The notes: generated by a model not told the origin, from the sequence alone. 64,000 bases of DNA from Streptomyces alanosinicus (GCF_014650595.1 NZ_BMVG01000001.1:1178001-1242000), one strand, 5' to 3'; counted from the stretch's first letter, positions 42,300 through 51,268 are shown. Numbers and translations are program-made.

Positions 42300-42629
42300 G
42301 TGGCGGACACCTCGGACACCAGAACCCCGGCGCAGATCGAGGCGGACATCAAGCGCCGCCGTGACGTGCTGGCCGAGACACTCGACGAGATCGGGGTGCG
42401 GGTGCATCCGAAGACGATCGTCGGCGATGCCAAGGCGAAGGCCGTCGCCCATGTCGACCACACTCTGGGCCGGGCATATGTGCAGGTCAACCGATTGGTG
42501 AGTGAGGTCAGGGGGCAGTTCGTCGACGAGGCGGGCGGGGTGCGGCTGGAGCGGGTCGTGCCGGTCGCGCTGCTGGCCGTCGGCGTGGTCGGGCTGTTCG
42601 CGGTGGGTTCCCGGCGGCGCAAGGACTGA
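42300..42629 (+). CDS. DUF3618 domain membrane protein
   Basis: A 109-residue protein. The DUF3618 segment is TPAQIEADIKRRRDVLAETLD at the N-terminus. A coiled/helical middle follows, and one C-terminal membrane helix (VVPVALLAVGVVGLFAVG) ends in RRRKD, so the bulk faces the cytoplasm. GTG 42300 has GGAGG 7 bases upstream. Family members are cell-envelope associated in actinobacteria with no defined role. Confidence 0.85.
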   Translation: MADTSDTRTPAQIEADIKRRRDVLAETLDEIGVRVHPKTIVGDAKAKAVAHVDHTLGRAYVQVNRLVSEVRGQFVDEAGGVRLERVVPVALLAVGVVGLFAVGSRRRKD

Positions 42630-42672
42630 CCCGGACGCATACGGGCAGGGCGAGGACAGGTAGGTTCGAGGC

Positions 42673-43032
42673 GTGAGCCCCATCAGAGACGAGCACAGCA
42701 CCTCCCATCACGACAAGCTCCCCATCCGGATGCTGCACGACCGGGTTCTGGTCAAGCAGGACACCGGCGAGGGCGAGCGGCGGTCCGGGGGCGGCATCCT
42801 GATTCCCGCCACCGCGGCGGTCGGACGCCGACTGGCCTGGGCCGAGGTCGTCGCGGTCGGCCAGAACGTACGCACGGTGGAGACCGGGGACCGCGTCCTG
42901 TACGACCCGGAGGACCGGGCCGAGGTCGAGGTGCGGGGTGTGGCGTACGTGCTCATGCGCGAGCGGGATCTGCACGCCGTGGCCGCGGACCGCTTCGAGG
43001 GGTCGGAGGACTCCACGGGGCTGTATCTCTGA
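42673..43032 (+). CDS. GroES-like co-chaperonin
   Basis: A 119-residue cpn10-fold protein: KLPIRMLHDRVLVKQDTGEG, RRSGGGILIPATAAVGRR, AEVVAVGQNVRTVETGDRVLY, DRAEVEVRGVAYVLMRERD. It is divergent from canonical GroES and not next to groEL, so it is a paralogue. GTG 42673 is leaderless (TAGGTT 6 bases upstream). A very strong terminator follows. Confidence 0.85.
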   Translation: MSPIRDEHSTSHHDKLPIRMLHDRVLVKQDTGEGERRSGGGILIPATAAVGRRLAWAEVVAVGQNVRTVETGDRVLYDPEDRAEVEVRGVAYVLMRERDLHAVAADRFEGSEDSTGLYL

Positions 43033-43066
43033 TTCCGTATCTCTGATTCCGAATCGAGTCCCTGTC

Positions 43067-43106
43067 GCAAAAGGGGCCGGTGACCATCGTCACCGGCCCC
43101 TTTTGC
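43067..43106. terminator. Strong intrinsic terminator
   Basis: An 18-base perfect stem (GCAAAAGGGGCCGGTGAC with its complement) around the loop CATC, followed by GTTTCCTTT. It separates the GroES-like gene from the guanidine riboswitch. Confidence 0.9.
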
Positions 43107-43132
43107 GTTTCCTTTGCTATCTTCGAGAGCGA

Positions 43133-43180
43133 ACCCGACGAGACGCGCCGTACCGGGACACAGGCAAAGACGACGCACCG
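43133..43180 (+). promoter_or_regulatory. Guanidine-III (ykkC-III) riboswitch
   Basis: The leader contains CCCGACGAGACGCGCCGTAC followed by CGGGACACAGGCAAAGACGA and CGC, close to the ykkC-III consensus (CCGGACGAGG.GCRCCGUACCCGG ... GGACAAGACGGCGC, from memory). CCCG can pair with CGGG, and GCGCCGT with ACGACGC as the pseudoknot. It ends about 20 bases before the GGAGG of the SMR exporter gene. Guanidinium binding would expose that site. Confidence 0.85.
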
Positions 43181-43213
43181 AAGAAGAGTCACTGCGTCTC
43201 GGAGGTGCCTGTC

Positions 43214-43534
43214 ATGGCCTGGGTTCTGCTGCTCGTCGCCGGTCTGCTCGAAGTCGGCTGGTCGATCGGGATGAAGTACACGGAGGGTTTCACCCGGCTG
43301 GTGCCCAGCCTGTTCACCGGCGCCGGAATCGTCGCCAGCATGATCCTGCTGTCGTACGCCGCGAAGTCCCTGCCCATCGGTACCGCCTACGGCGTGTGGG
43401 TCGGCATCGGGGCGGCCGGTGCGGCGGTGCTCGGCATGGTGGTGCTGGGTGAGCCGGTCACCGCCGCCCGGATCTTCTTCGTCTGTCTGCTGCTGGTCGC
43501 CGTCGTGGGGCTGAAGGCGACCAGCGGCCACTGA
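43214..43534 (+). CDS. sugE: SMR guanidinium exporter (SugE/Gdx)
   Basis: A 106-residue four-helix small multidrug resistance protein. It starts MAWVLLLVAGLLEVGWSIGM with the conserved membrane Glu in LLEVGW. GTAYGVWVGIGAAGAAVLG and the C-terminal LLLVAVVGLKAT follow. The Gdx (guanidinium) subgroup is indicated by the guanidine-III riboswitch in its leader. ATG 43214 follows GGAGG. Its stop is only 4 bases from the end of the convergent PBP gene. Confidence 0.93.
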   Translation: MAWVLLLVAGLLEVGWSIGMKYTEGFTRLVPSLFTGAGIVASMILLSYAAKSLPIGTAYGVWVGIGAAGAAVLGMVVLGEPVTAARIFFVCLLLVAVVGLKATSGH

Positions 43535-43538
43535 GACG

Positions 43539-46500
43539 TCAGGTCACGGGGCCTGGGCCGCCGCCGTCGCCGGCGGCTGTCCCCGTCGTACCGCCGGCGC
43601 CGTCCGCACCGCCGGCCGCCGCATCACCCCCGGTGGCATCCCCGGCGGTCGTCCCGCCGGTGGTGTCGGTGCCGCCGGTCGTCCCGCCGCCCGTGGTGTC
43701 ACCACCGGTGGTGGTGCCGCCGGTCGTGGCACCGCCGGTGGTCGGGGTGCCGGTGGTGCCGCCGGTGGTCGGGGTGCTGCCGGTGGTGCCGCCGGCCGGG
43801 CTCATGGTGGCGCCGCCGCCGGTCGGGCTGGCGGTCGCACTGCCGGTGGGCCGGCCGGAGGGGGTACCCGACTGGGCCGGGCCGGTCGCGCTCGGCGGCT
43901 GCGGCTCGTCGGCGCCCTGCTCCAGCTGGAGGTCGAAGTCGGCGGCCGGCTTGCCCCGCAGCGCGTCCTGCGTGTACTGGGCCCAGATCTGGGTCGGCGG
44001 ACCACCGCCGTTCATCCGGGCCTGGCCGAGCGCGCCGTACAGCCCCATGTGCTTGGCCGTCACCGGGTCCTGGCCCATGACGGAGACCACCGTGGCCAGA
44101 TCCGGGGTGTAACCCGCGAACCAGGCGGCCGTGTCGTTCTCGGCGGTACCGGTCTTGCCGGCCGCCGGACGGCCCGCGCCCTGCGCGGCGGTGGCCGTGC
44201 CGTTGTCGACCACGCTCTGCAGGATCGACGTGGTGGTGTCGGCGGCCTCCCGGCTGACGGCCTGCTTGACCGGCTGCCCGGGCAGCCTGATCTCGTCCGT
44301 GCCGTCCTTGGTGACCTTCTCGATCATGGTGTACGCGCCGCGCTTGCCGTGGTTGGCGAGCGTGGCGTAGCTCTCCGCCATGTCCAGCACACTGGCGGTG
44401 GCGGTGCCGAGCGCGATCGACGGATACGGCTGCAGGTCCGGGGTGCCGGACGGGACGCCCAGGTCGATCGCGGTCTGCTTGACCTTGGACGGGCCGACGT
44501 CGACCGCCATCTGCGCGTAGACGGCGTTCACGGACAGGTCCGTCGCCTTGGTGATGTCGATCTGGCCGTACGACTTCTGGTCTTCGTTCTGCGGGGCGTA
44601 GGCGCCGCCGCTCCAGCCCTGCACGGGGCGCTCGTTGGTGCCGTCGTACTGGGTGTTCGGGGTGATCGGGCGGCCGTCCTGGGTGGTCGAGCCGTTCTCC
44701 ACCGCCGAGGTGAACACGAACGGCTTGAAGGTCGAGCCGACCTGGAAGTCACCGCGGGTCGCGCCGTTGGTGTACTGCTTCACATAGTCGATGCCGCCGT
44801 ACATCGCGACGACCTTGCCGGTCTTCGGATCGACGGAGGCGCCGCCCGCGCGGACGTAGTTGTCGACCTTGTTGTTCTTCTTGTCCAGCTTGGAGATCAG
44901 CTGGTCGTTCACCGCCTTGACGAAGGCGTTCTGCTTGTTCTTCTGGATGGTGGTGGTGATGCGGTAGCCGCCGGCCTCCAGTGTGTCGGCGTCGATGATG
45001 TTGTTCTTGGTCAGGTAGTCGTTGACCGCCCGCACGAGATAACCGCGCTGCCCGGACAGGCCGGTGGAGACCGTCTGCTCCTTCGGCATGGGGAACTTCA
45101 GGCCGGTGCGCTCGGACTGGCTGAGCCAGCCCTTCTTCACCATGCCGTCGAGGACGTAGTTCCAGCGGGCCACGGCTGCGGACTTGTTCTCGGGGTGGGC
45201 CACGACGTCGTACTCGCTGGGCGCGTTGACGAGCGCGGCGAGATAGGCGGCGCGGGCCGGGTCCAGGTCCTTGGCGTCCACGCCGTAGTAGGCCTGGGCG
45301 GCGGCCTGGATACCGTAGGCGTTGCGGCCGAAGAAGCTGGTGTTGAGGTAGCCCTCGAAGATCTCGTCCTTGGACTTCTGCCGGTCCAGCTTGATCGAGA
45401 TGAAGAACTCCTTGGCCTTACGGGTGACCGTCTGTTCCTGGGCCAGGTAGTAGTTCTTCACGTACTGCTGGGTGATCGTCGAGCCGGACTGCTTGCCCTT
45501 GCCGGTCGCGGTGTTCCACAGGGCACGGACCATCGCCTTGGGGTCGATGGCCGACTCGGAGTAGAAGTCGCGGTCCTCGGCGGCCAGTACGGCGTGCTGG
45601 GCGTCCTTGGAGACCTGGGCGAGGCTCACGTTCTCCCGGTTGATGTCGCCGTCGCGGGCCAGCTGCGAGCCGTCGGCGTACAGATAGACGTTGCTCTGCT
45701 TCATGGCCATGGCGTTGGCCGGCGGGATGTTGACCATCGAGTAGCCGAGGAAGAAGAGCCCGATGACCGCCAGCACACAGACGAAGAAGCCGCCGAGCAC
45801 CATGCGCCAGGTGGGGATGATCCTGCGCCACCCGGTCCGCTTCGGCCGCTTCGGCTTCTTCCCCTTGCCCTTGCCGCCGTCCTCGGCCCGCTGAGCGGTG
45901 CCCTGCTCGGGGGCGGGGGCGGAGTCACCGCCGGGGGTGGAGCGCCCGGCGGTGCGCTGGGCGCCGGTGCGCGGGCGGGGAGCGGCGGCGCCGACGGCGT
46001 TCGCCGCGCTTGCCGCGTTCGCCGTGCCTGCGGCACCGGCGGCGGCTCCGGCCGCGCCGACGGCCACCGCTCCGGCCGCACGGACCGCACGGTTCGCGCC
46101 GGGAGCGGCGGTACGGGGAGTGCGAGGCGTACGGCCGGTGGCGTTCGGCTCGCCGGCCGGGGCGGCGGCCGGCGTCCTGGCGGCGTCGTCCGTCCCCGCG
46201 CCGTCTCGGGGTGCGTTCACCCGCCGGAGGACCTGGGTGCTCTCGGGCGCCGGGGTCTGCTCGGCCGCCTTGCCGGACCCGTCCCCCTTCGCGCCGCGGG
46301 GCGCCGTGACCCGCCGCAGCACCTGGGTGCTCTCGGGCGACTGCGGCTGCTCCGAGGCACCGGCGGCGGACGCCGCAGCGCGATCCGCGGAACCACCCGA
46401 GGCGCCCGGGGCCGAGCCCGCGCGACGCGTCGCATCGTCACCGGAACCCGAGGCCGCGCCGGCCGCCGGCGCACCGCCGACGGCCCCGTCGGACGGCGCG

Positions 46501-47138
46501 GGGCCCTCACGACGCGCCGCGTTCCCACCGGGCGCCGCGTTCCCACCGGGCACCGCGTTCCCACCGGGCACCGCGTTCCCGCCAGGCGCCGCGTTCCCGC
46601 CAGGCGCCGCGTTCCCGCCAGGCGCCGCGGCCGCGCCGGGCGCCCGGTCCCCGGCGGTCGGTGTGTCGCCGGTCGGACCGGCCGGGCCCGGCTCCGTGCG
46701 GCCGTCTCGGGCCGCCTGGCGGGCACGGGCCATGGAGGCCGTCCGGTCCTGGGCCGAAGGGTCCCCCGGAGCCGGCTTGTCGGCGGGAGCCGCCGGGGCC
46801 GGCTTGTCGGCGGGAGCCGCCGGGGCCGGGTCGTCGGCAGGAGCCGAAGGGGGCGGGGACGCCGGACGATCACCCGTTCGGCCGCCGCGGGCCTGACGGG
46901 CCCGTCCGGCCCGCCCATCCTGCCCGGCCTGCCCGGAGCGCTCCGAGTCGGCCGCCTCCGTCGCCTCCGCCTGCTCCGGCGTCCGCGCGGGCTGCGCCCC
47001 GGTCGGCTTGTCGGTCCCCCCGGCCGTCGCGGGGGCCGTGTCATCGCGGCCCCCGGGCTCACCGGGCCCTTCAGCCTGCAGCGGCTTGCTCGGCGGCACG
47101 CCCTCGGTCGGCTGCTGCGGCTGCGGCTCGTCGCTCAT
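43539..47138 (-). CDS. Bifunctional class A penicillin-binding protein with low-complexity tails
   Basis: An approximately 1199-residue membrane peptidoglycan synthase. An N-terminal cytoplasmic Pro/Ala/Gly region of about 440 residues contains repeated PGGNAA units and two ESTQVLRRV motifs. A membrane helix follows (MVLGGFFVCVLAVIGLFFLG), then the GT51 glycosyltransferase (AAEDRDFYSESAIDPKAM, GGSTITQQ-like SGSTITQQYVKN, KDEIFEGYLNTSFFGRNAYG). The transpeptidase has SxxK in GSTFKPFVFTS and KTGTAEND. The C-terminal tail of over 100 residues is a TTGG/Thr-Gly repeat. ATG 47138 is used. A GTG 9 bases upstream is nearer AGGAG. Confidence 0.92.
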   Translation of the reverse strand: MSDEPQPQQPTEGVPPSKPLQAEGPGEPGGRDDTAPATAGGTDKPTGAQPARTPEQAEATEAADSERSGQAGQDGRAGRARQARGGRTGDRPASPPPSAPADDPAPAAPADKPAPAAPADKPAPGDPSAQDRTASMARARQAARDGRTEPGPAGPTGDTPTAGDRAPGAAAAPGGNAAPGGNAAPGGNAVPGGNAVPGGNAAPGGNAARREGPAPSDGAVGGAPAAGAASGSGDDATRRAGSAPGASGGSADRAAASAAGASEQPQSPESTQVLRRVTAPRGAKGDGSGKAAEQTPAPESTQVLRRVNAPRDGAGTDDAARTPAAAPAGEPNATGRTPRTPRTAAPGANRAVRAAGAVAVGAAGAAAGAAGTANAASAANAVGAAAPRPRTGAQRTAGRSTPGGDSAPAPEQGTAQRAEDGGKGKGKKPKRPKRTGWRRIIPTWRMVLGGFFVCVLAVIGLFFLGYSMVNIPPANAMAMKQSNVYLYADGSQLARDGDINRENVSLAQVSKDAQHAVLAAEDRDFYSESAIDPKAMVRALWNTATGKGKQSGSTITQQYVKNYYLAQEQTVTRKAKEFFISIKLDRQKSKDEIFEGYLNTSFFGRNAYGIQAAAQAYYGVDAKDLDPARAAYLAALVNAPSEYDVVAHPENKSAAVARWNYVLDGMVKKGWLSQSERTGLKFPMPKEQTVSTGLSGQRGYLVRAVNDYLTKNNIIDADTLEAGGYRITTTIQKNKQNAFVKAVNDQLISKLDKKNNKVDNYVRAGGASVDPKTGKVVAMYGGIDYVKQYTNGATRGDFQVGSTFKPFVFTSAVENGSTTQDGRPITPNTQYDGTNERPVQGWSGGAYAPQNEDQKSYGQIDITKATDLSVNAVYAQMAVDVGPSKVKQTAIDLGVPSGTPDLQPYPSIALGTATASVLDMAESYATLANHGKRGAYTMIEKVTKDGTDEIRLPGQPVKQAVSREAADTTTSILQSVVDNGTATAAQGAGRPAAGKTGTAENDTAAWFAGYTPDLATVVSVMGQDPVTAKHMGLYGALGQARMNGGGPPTQIWAQYTQDALRGKPAADFDLQLEQGADEPQPPSATGPAQSGTPSGRPTGSATASPTGGGATMSPAGGTTGSTPTTGGTTGTPTTGGATTGGTTTGGDTTGGGTTGGTDTTGGTTAGDATGGDAAAGGADGAGGTTGTAAGDGGGPGPVT
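43620..43800. repeat. Low-complexity Thr-Gly coding repeat (PBP C-terminus)
   Basis: Many copies of GTGGTGCCGCCGGTGGTC-like units encoding TTGGxTTGG. They are imperfect, in frame and likely length-variable between strains. Confidence 0.8.
46507..46629. repeat. 18-bp tandem repeat in PBP N-terminal region
   Basis: About seven in-frame copies of an 18-base unit like GCGTTCCCACCGGGCACC, encoding GGNAxP on the minus strand (PGGNAA/PGGNAV). Near-identical copies suggest recent expansion. Confidence 0.85.
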
Positions 47139-47351
47139 GTCGTGCACGGACTCCTGTTTCGCGTCTGTATTCGCGTCGTACGTTCCCGTACGCCTCGTAC
47201 GCTTCTGCGCCCCCGGTTTGAAGACTCTCGCACCTGGCGTTCCGTTCCCGGATTCCGGCACGCTTCGGCCACAAATTGCGTGGCCGGCAGCCGGACCTCC
47301 GGACTAGGCTCCTGCGCTTCGGTGTCGAGCGGTCCCAGGAGGTGGACTGGC

Positions 47352-48152
47352 GTGGGCGCGGGACGGTTGTACGGTGCCGTCGCGGCGGGGGGATTCAGAC
47401 GGTACGCGACGTATCGGGCCGCCACTGCGGCAGGGGTGTTCACGAACACGGTCTTCGGACTGATTCTCGTCTCGACCTATCGCGCGCTCTGGGACGAGCG
47501 GCCGCACCTCGGCGGGTGGGACGAATCGCAGGTCGTGACCTATGTGTGGCTGGGGCAGGCGCTGCTGTCGACGCTCGCGATCGGCGGCGGGGGCGTCGAG
47601 GGCGAGCTGATGGATCGCATCCGTACGGGGGACGTGGCAATCGATCTCTACCGTCCCTCCGACCTGCAGCTGTGGTGGCTGGCGACCGACCTGGGGCGGG
47701 CCTTCTTCCAGCTGCTGGGCCGCGGCGTGGTGCCCTTCGCCTTCGGCGCCCTGTGCTTCCCGGTGTATCTGCCGACGGACGCGGGCACCTGGGTCGCCTT
47801 CCTCGTCGCCGTGCTGCTGGCGATGCTCGTCGGGTTCGGGATCCGCTATCTGGTGGCGCTGAGCGCGTTCTGGCTGCTGGACGGCATGGGGGTGACGCAG
47901 ATGGCCTGGCTCGCGAGCTACTTCTGCTCGGGCATGCTGCTGCCGCTGAACGTGTTTCCCGGGGCGCTCGGCGAGGTCGTACGGGCCCTGCCGTGGTCCT
48001 CCCTGCTCCAGGCGCCGGCCCAGATCCTGCTGGGGCACGCGGACCCGTGGGGCACGTACGCGTTCCAGGGCGCGTGGGCGGTGGCGCTGCTGGGCGCGGG
48101 ACGGCTGGTGCAGGCGGCGGCGACCCGGCGGGTGGTGGTCCAGGGTGGGTGA
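47352..48152 (+). CDS. ABC-2 type exporter permease (first of pair)
   Basis: 266 residues with six hydrophobic segments (TAAGVFTNTVFGLILVS, VVTYVWLGQALLSTLAIGG, VAFLVAVLLAMLVGFGIRYL, CSGMLLPLNVFPGALGEVV). The FPGALGEVVRALPW end is typical of DUF990-like ABC-2 permeases. GTG 47352 follows AGGAGGTGG. It overlaps the second permease by 8 bases, and the ATPase gene follows. The substrate is unknown. Confidence 0.85.
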   Translation: MGAGRLYGAVAAGGFRRYATYRAATAAGVFTNTVFGLILVSTYRALWDERPHLGGWDESQVVTYVWLGQALLSTLAIGGGGVEGELMDRIRTGDVAIDLYRPSDLQLWWLATDLGRAFFQLLGRGVVPFAFGALCFPVYLPTDAGTWVAFLVAVLLAMLVGFGIRYLVALSAFWLLDGMGVTQMAWLASYFCSGMLLPLNVFPGALGEVVRALPWSSLLQAPAQILLGHADPWGTYAFQGAWAVALLGAGRLVQAAATRRVVVQGG

Positions 48153-48966
48153 GAGCGGCCCGGTGCGCGAGGGCGTGCGGACCTATCTGATGATCGCCGG
48201 GATGTGGGTGCGGTCCACGATGGCCTACCGCGCCTCGTTCGTGATGACCACGTTCGGCAGCTTCGCGACGACGTTCTTCGACTTCGTCGGGATCATGCTG
48301 ATGTTCTCCCGGGTGGACGCCCTGGGCGGCTGGTCGCTGCCCGAGATCGCCTTTCTGTACGGCCTGTCCGGTACGGCCTTCGGGCTGGCCGACCTGCTGA
48401 TCGGGTCGATGGAGCGGCTGGGGCGGCGGGTGCGCGACGGCACGCTGGACACGCTGCTGGTGCGTCCGGCGCCGGTGCTGGTGCAGATGGCGGCCGACCA
48501 GTTCGCGCTGCGGCGGCTGGGCCGGGTGGTCCAGGGCGCGCTGGTGCTGGGCTGGTCGCTGACCCGGCTCGACGTCGACTGGACCCCGCTGAAGGTTGTG
48601 CTGATGCCGGTGATGCTGGTGAGCGGCTGCGGGATCTTCTGCGCGGTGTTCGTGGCGGGGGCGGCCTTCCAGTTCCTGGCGCAGGACGCCTCCGAGGTGC
48701 AGAACGCCTTCACCTACGGCGGTACGACGCTGCTGCAGTACCCGCCGACGGTGTTCGCGAAGGAGCTGGTGCGCGGGGTGACCTTCGTGCTGCCGCTGGC
48801 CTTCGTCAACTGGCTGCCCGCGACCTATGTGCTGGGGCGGCCGTATCCGCTGGCGCTGCCCACATGGCTGGCGTTCGCTCCGCCGCTGGTGGCGGTGGCG
48901 TGCTGTGCCCTGGCGGGGCTGGCCTGGCGGACGGGACTTCGTTCGTACCGGAGCACAGGGAGCTGA
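48145..48966 (+). CDS. ABC-2 type exporter permease (second of pair)
   Basis: A 273-residue membrane protein homologous in layout to the preceding permease: MIAGMWVRSTMAYRASFVMT at the N-terminus, AFLYGLSGTAFGLADLLIG, LLQYPPTVFAKELVRGVTFV and a last helix near LAFAPPLVAVACCALAGLA. GTG 48145 lies within the previous gene's end. Together with the ATPase at 48970 it makes a heterodimeric exporter. Confidence 0.85.
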   Translation: MGESGPVREGVRTYLMIAGMWVRSTMAYRASFVMTTFGSFATTFFDFVGIMLMFSRVDALGGWSLPEIAFLYGLSGTAFGLADLLIGSMERLGRRVRDGTLDTLLVRPAPVLVQMAADQFALRRLGRVVQGALVLGWSLTRLDVDWTPLKVVLMPVMLVSGCGIFCAVFVAGAAFQFLAQDASEVQNAFTYGGTTLLQYPPTVFAKELVRGVTFVLPLAFVNWLPATYVLGRPYPLALPTWLAFAPPLVAVACCALAGLAWRTGLRSYRSTGS

Positions 48967-48969
48967 CTG

Positions 48970-49962
48970 ATGGCGGACGACACCCTCACCGAGGACGGCA
49001 CCGCGGACTTCATCGCGCTGGAGCAGGTCGAGAAGGTCTTCGTGGTGCGCAGGAAGACCGGGTTCCTGAAACGGGAGCGGCGTGAGGTGCGGGCGGTGGA
49101 CTCGCTGTCGTTCACCGTGGCGCGCGGGGAGATGGTCGGGTACATCGGGCCGAACGGCGCCGGCAAGTCGACCACGATCAAGATGCTGACCGGCATCCTG
49201 ACGCCGAGCGCGGGGCGGCTGCGGGTGGCGGGCATCGACCCCTCGCGGGAGCGGCGGCGCCTCGCGCACCGGATCGGGGTGGTGTTCGGGCAGCGTACGA
49301 CCCTGTGGTGGGACCTGCCGCTGATCGACTCCTACCGGCTGGCGCACCGCATGTACCGGATCCCGGACGCCCGTTACCGCGAGAATCTCGACCGGTGTGT
49401 CGAACTCCTGGAGCTGGAGGCCCTGTTGGATGTGCCCGTACGGCAGCTCTCGCTCGGGCAGCGGATGCGCGGGGACATCGCGGCGGCGCTGCTGCACGAT
49501 CCCGAGGTGCTGTACCTGGACGAGCCGACGATCGGTCTGGACGTCGTGTCGAAGGCCAAGGTGCGGGGGTTCCTGCGGGAGTTGAACGCGGAGCGGGGCA
49601 CGACCGTGCTGCTGACCACGCACGATCTGCAGGACATCGAGCAGTTGTGCTCCCGGGTGATGGTGATCGACCACGGCCGGCTGATGTACGACGGTCCGCT
49701 CGCCGGGCTGCACGAGGCCGGGGAGAGCGAACGGACGCTGGTGGTGGACCTGGAGCGGGAGCTGCCACCGGTCGAGGTGGAGTCGGCGCGGGTGGTGCGG
49801 GTGGAGGGGCCGCGGCAGTGGCTGGCCTTCCCGGCGGGACAGTCGGCGGCGCCGCTCGTCGCGCGGCTCGCGGCGGAGTATCCACTGGTGGACCTGTCGG
49901 TGCGGGAACCGGACATCGAGGCCGTCATCGCCAAGATGTACGCGGAGAAGGCGGTCTCGTAG
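48970..49962 (+). CDS. ABC transporter ATP-binding protein of the two-permease exporter
   Basis: A 330-residue nucleotide-binding subunit. Walker A is IGPNGAGKSTTIKMLTG, Q-loop VVFGQRTTLWWDLPL, signature LSLGQRMRGDIAAALLHDPE, Walker B VLYLDEPTIGLDV, and H-switch TTHDLQDIEQL. A C-terminal regulatory domain follows. ATG 48970 is 7 bases after GGGAG. This layout (two ABC-2 permeases plus this NBD type) matches the DUF990/DUF990-like exporters of actinobacteria. Confidence 0.95.
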   Translation: MADDTLTEDGTADFIALEQVEKVFVVRRKTGFLKRERREVRAVDSLSFTVARGEMVGYIGPNGAGKSTTIKMLTGILTPSAGRLRVAGIDPSRERRRLAHRIGVVFGQRTTLWWDLPLIDSYRLAHRMYRIPDARYRENLDRCVELLELEALLDVPVRQLSLGQRMRGDIAAALLHDPEVLYLDEPTIGLDVVSKAKVRGFLRELNAERGTTVLLTTHDLQDIEQLCSRVMVIDHGRLMYDGPLAGLHEAGESERTLVVDLERELPPVEVESARVVRVEGPRQWLAFPAGQSAAPLVARLAAEYPLVDLSVREPDIEAVIAKMYAEKAVS

Positions 49963-49971
49963 GCTGCTGTC

Positions 49972-50673
49972 ATGAGCGACGACGCGCGTGCGGACCTGCG
50001 GGCCTCCGATGCCGACCGGGAGCGGGTCACCGAAGTCCTTCGGGAGGCCGTGGCCGAGGGCCGGCTCGACATGACCGAGTTCGAGGAGCGCCTGGAGGCG
50101 GTGTACCAGGCACGGACCTACGGCGAGCTGGCTCCGATCACCCGCGATCTGCCGACGGCCGGCACGGCGGCGGCGCCGGCCCCCGTCTCCTTCACCAAGG
50201 AGCCCGCGCGGGACGGCGGTTGGGCCGGCCGGATCGTCGGCGGTGAGGGGTCCTCGACCGGTGCGGTCGGCATCATGTCGGGCTTCCAACGCAAGGGCCG
50301 CTGGACGGTGCCGAAGCGGTTCAGCTGCTTCGCGTTCTGGGGCGGCGGCGAGATCGACCTGCGGGAGGCGGACTTCGCGGACCGCGAGGTCGAGATCAAC
50401 TGCGTGGCGATCATGGGCGGTGTGCAGGTCATCGTGGAGCCCGGGGTGGAGGTGGTCGTCCGTGGCATCGGCATCATGGGCGGCTTCGAGCACCCGAGGG
50501 ACGCCGGCCCGGCCGAGCCGGGCGCTCCGCGGGTGATCATCGGCGGGCTCGCCTTCTGGGGCGGGGTCGCCGTGCAGCGCAAGGTCACCCGGGCCGAGCA
50601 GAAGCGCCTGAAGGAGGAGCGCCGCCAGGAGAAGCTGGAGCGCCGGGAGCAGGGCCGGGACGGGGAGTACTGA
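49972..50673 (+). CDS. DUF1707 / LiaF-like cell-envelope protein
   Basis: A 233-residue protein. The N-terminal DUF1707 is LRASDADRERVTEVLREAVA.. GRLDMTEFEERLEAVYQART. A beta-helical C-terminal domain with repeated strands (KRFSCFAFWGGGEIDLREAD, VEINCVAIMGGVQVIVEPGV, VVRGIGIMGGFEHP) looks LiaF-like, and a charged tail follows (KRLKEERRQEKLERREQG). Leaderless: TAGGCT lies 6 bases before ATG 49972. Probably linked to envelope stress, from family knowledge. Confidence 0.85.
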   Translation: MSDDARADLRASDADRERVTEVLREAVAEGRLDMTEFEERLEAVYQARTYGELAPITRDLPTAGTAAAPAPVSFTKEPARDGGWAGRIVGGEGSSTGAVGIMSGFQRKGRWTVPKRFSCFAFWGGGEIDLREADFADREVEINCVAIMGGVQVIVEPGVEVVVRGIGIMGGFEHPRDAGPAEPGAPRVIIGGLAFWGGVAVQRKVTRAEQKRLKEERRQEKLERREQGRDGEY

Positions 50674-50778
50674 GCCGCCTCCGAGGGACACGGGGCCGTA
50701 CGCCGGCAGGCGGCGCTGCCGGGTGGGCGCGACCGGCGGCGGACGGCCCGTGGCCGCCCACGGCCCGTCCCACGGCGG

Positions 50779-51174
50779 CTACTTCGTGCAGACCTTGGTC
50801 AGTTCGCCGGCCGCGTCCGTCACCGGGCTCACGTCCGGTGTCCTGTCGCCGTTCTTGATGGCCGTACGGATGTTGTCCACGGCCTTCTGCAGATGATCGA
50901 CCGCCTTGTTGACGTCGGCGTTGTCGGTCTTGTCGCCGATCTTGTCGAGGTTCTTCTCGATGGCGTTCAGCGAACTGTCGGCCTGGGTGGGGTCGTTCGC
51001 GGCGTTCTCCACGGCCTGCTGCAGGTCGGTGACGCTGTCGGCGATGGAGTCGGCGGTCTGCACGCAGTCCAGGGCCTTGCCGACGGCGTCACAGCCGGTG
51101 GTGAGGCCGGCGGTGAGCGTGGCGGTTGCCACGACGACGGCGACGGCGGTGAGACGGCGTCGGCTGACGGCCAT
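50779..51174 (-). CDS. Putative lipoprotein with helical repeats
   Basis: 131 residues. The signal ends at a lipobox-like TTGC (TLTAGLTTGCDA). The mature part is helical with heptad-like stretches (DSIADSVTDLQQAVENAAND, LNAIEKNLDKIGD, VNKAVDHLQKAVDNIRTAI) and three Cys in total. GGGAGG lies 10 bases before ATG 51174. Probably an extracytoplasmic coiled-coil protein. Function unknown. Confidence 0.75.
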   Translation of the reverse strand: MAVSRRRLTAVAVVVATATLTAGLTTGCDAVGKALDCVQTADSIADSVTDLQQAVENAANDPTQADSSLNAIEKNLDKIGDKTDNADVNKAVDHLQKAVDNIRTAIKNGDRTPDVSPVTDAAGELTKVCTK

Positions 51175-51268
51175 GGTGGTGGTCCCTCCCCTGGTTGGGC
51201 GCCCGGCGGAACTGGCCGGGCACACGGTGGTGGGGCCGTGCGCCCGTATCCCTAGGACGCCGGGGAGG

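Noticed and set aside
46507..46629. Possible CRISPR or mobile repeat
   Set aside because: 18-bp in-frame coding repeats of the PBP tail without spacers.
44049..48152. Giant plus-strand reading frame of 1367 codons
   Set aside because: Most of it is antisense to the PBP gene, whose motifs are clear. Only the last 266 codons (ABC permease from 47352) are real.
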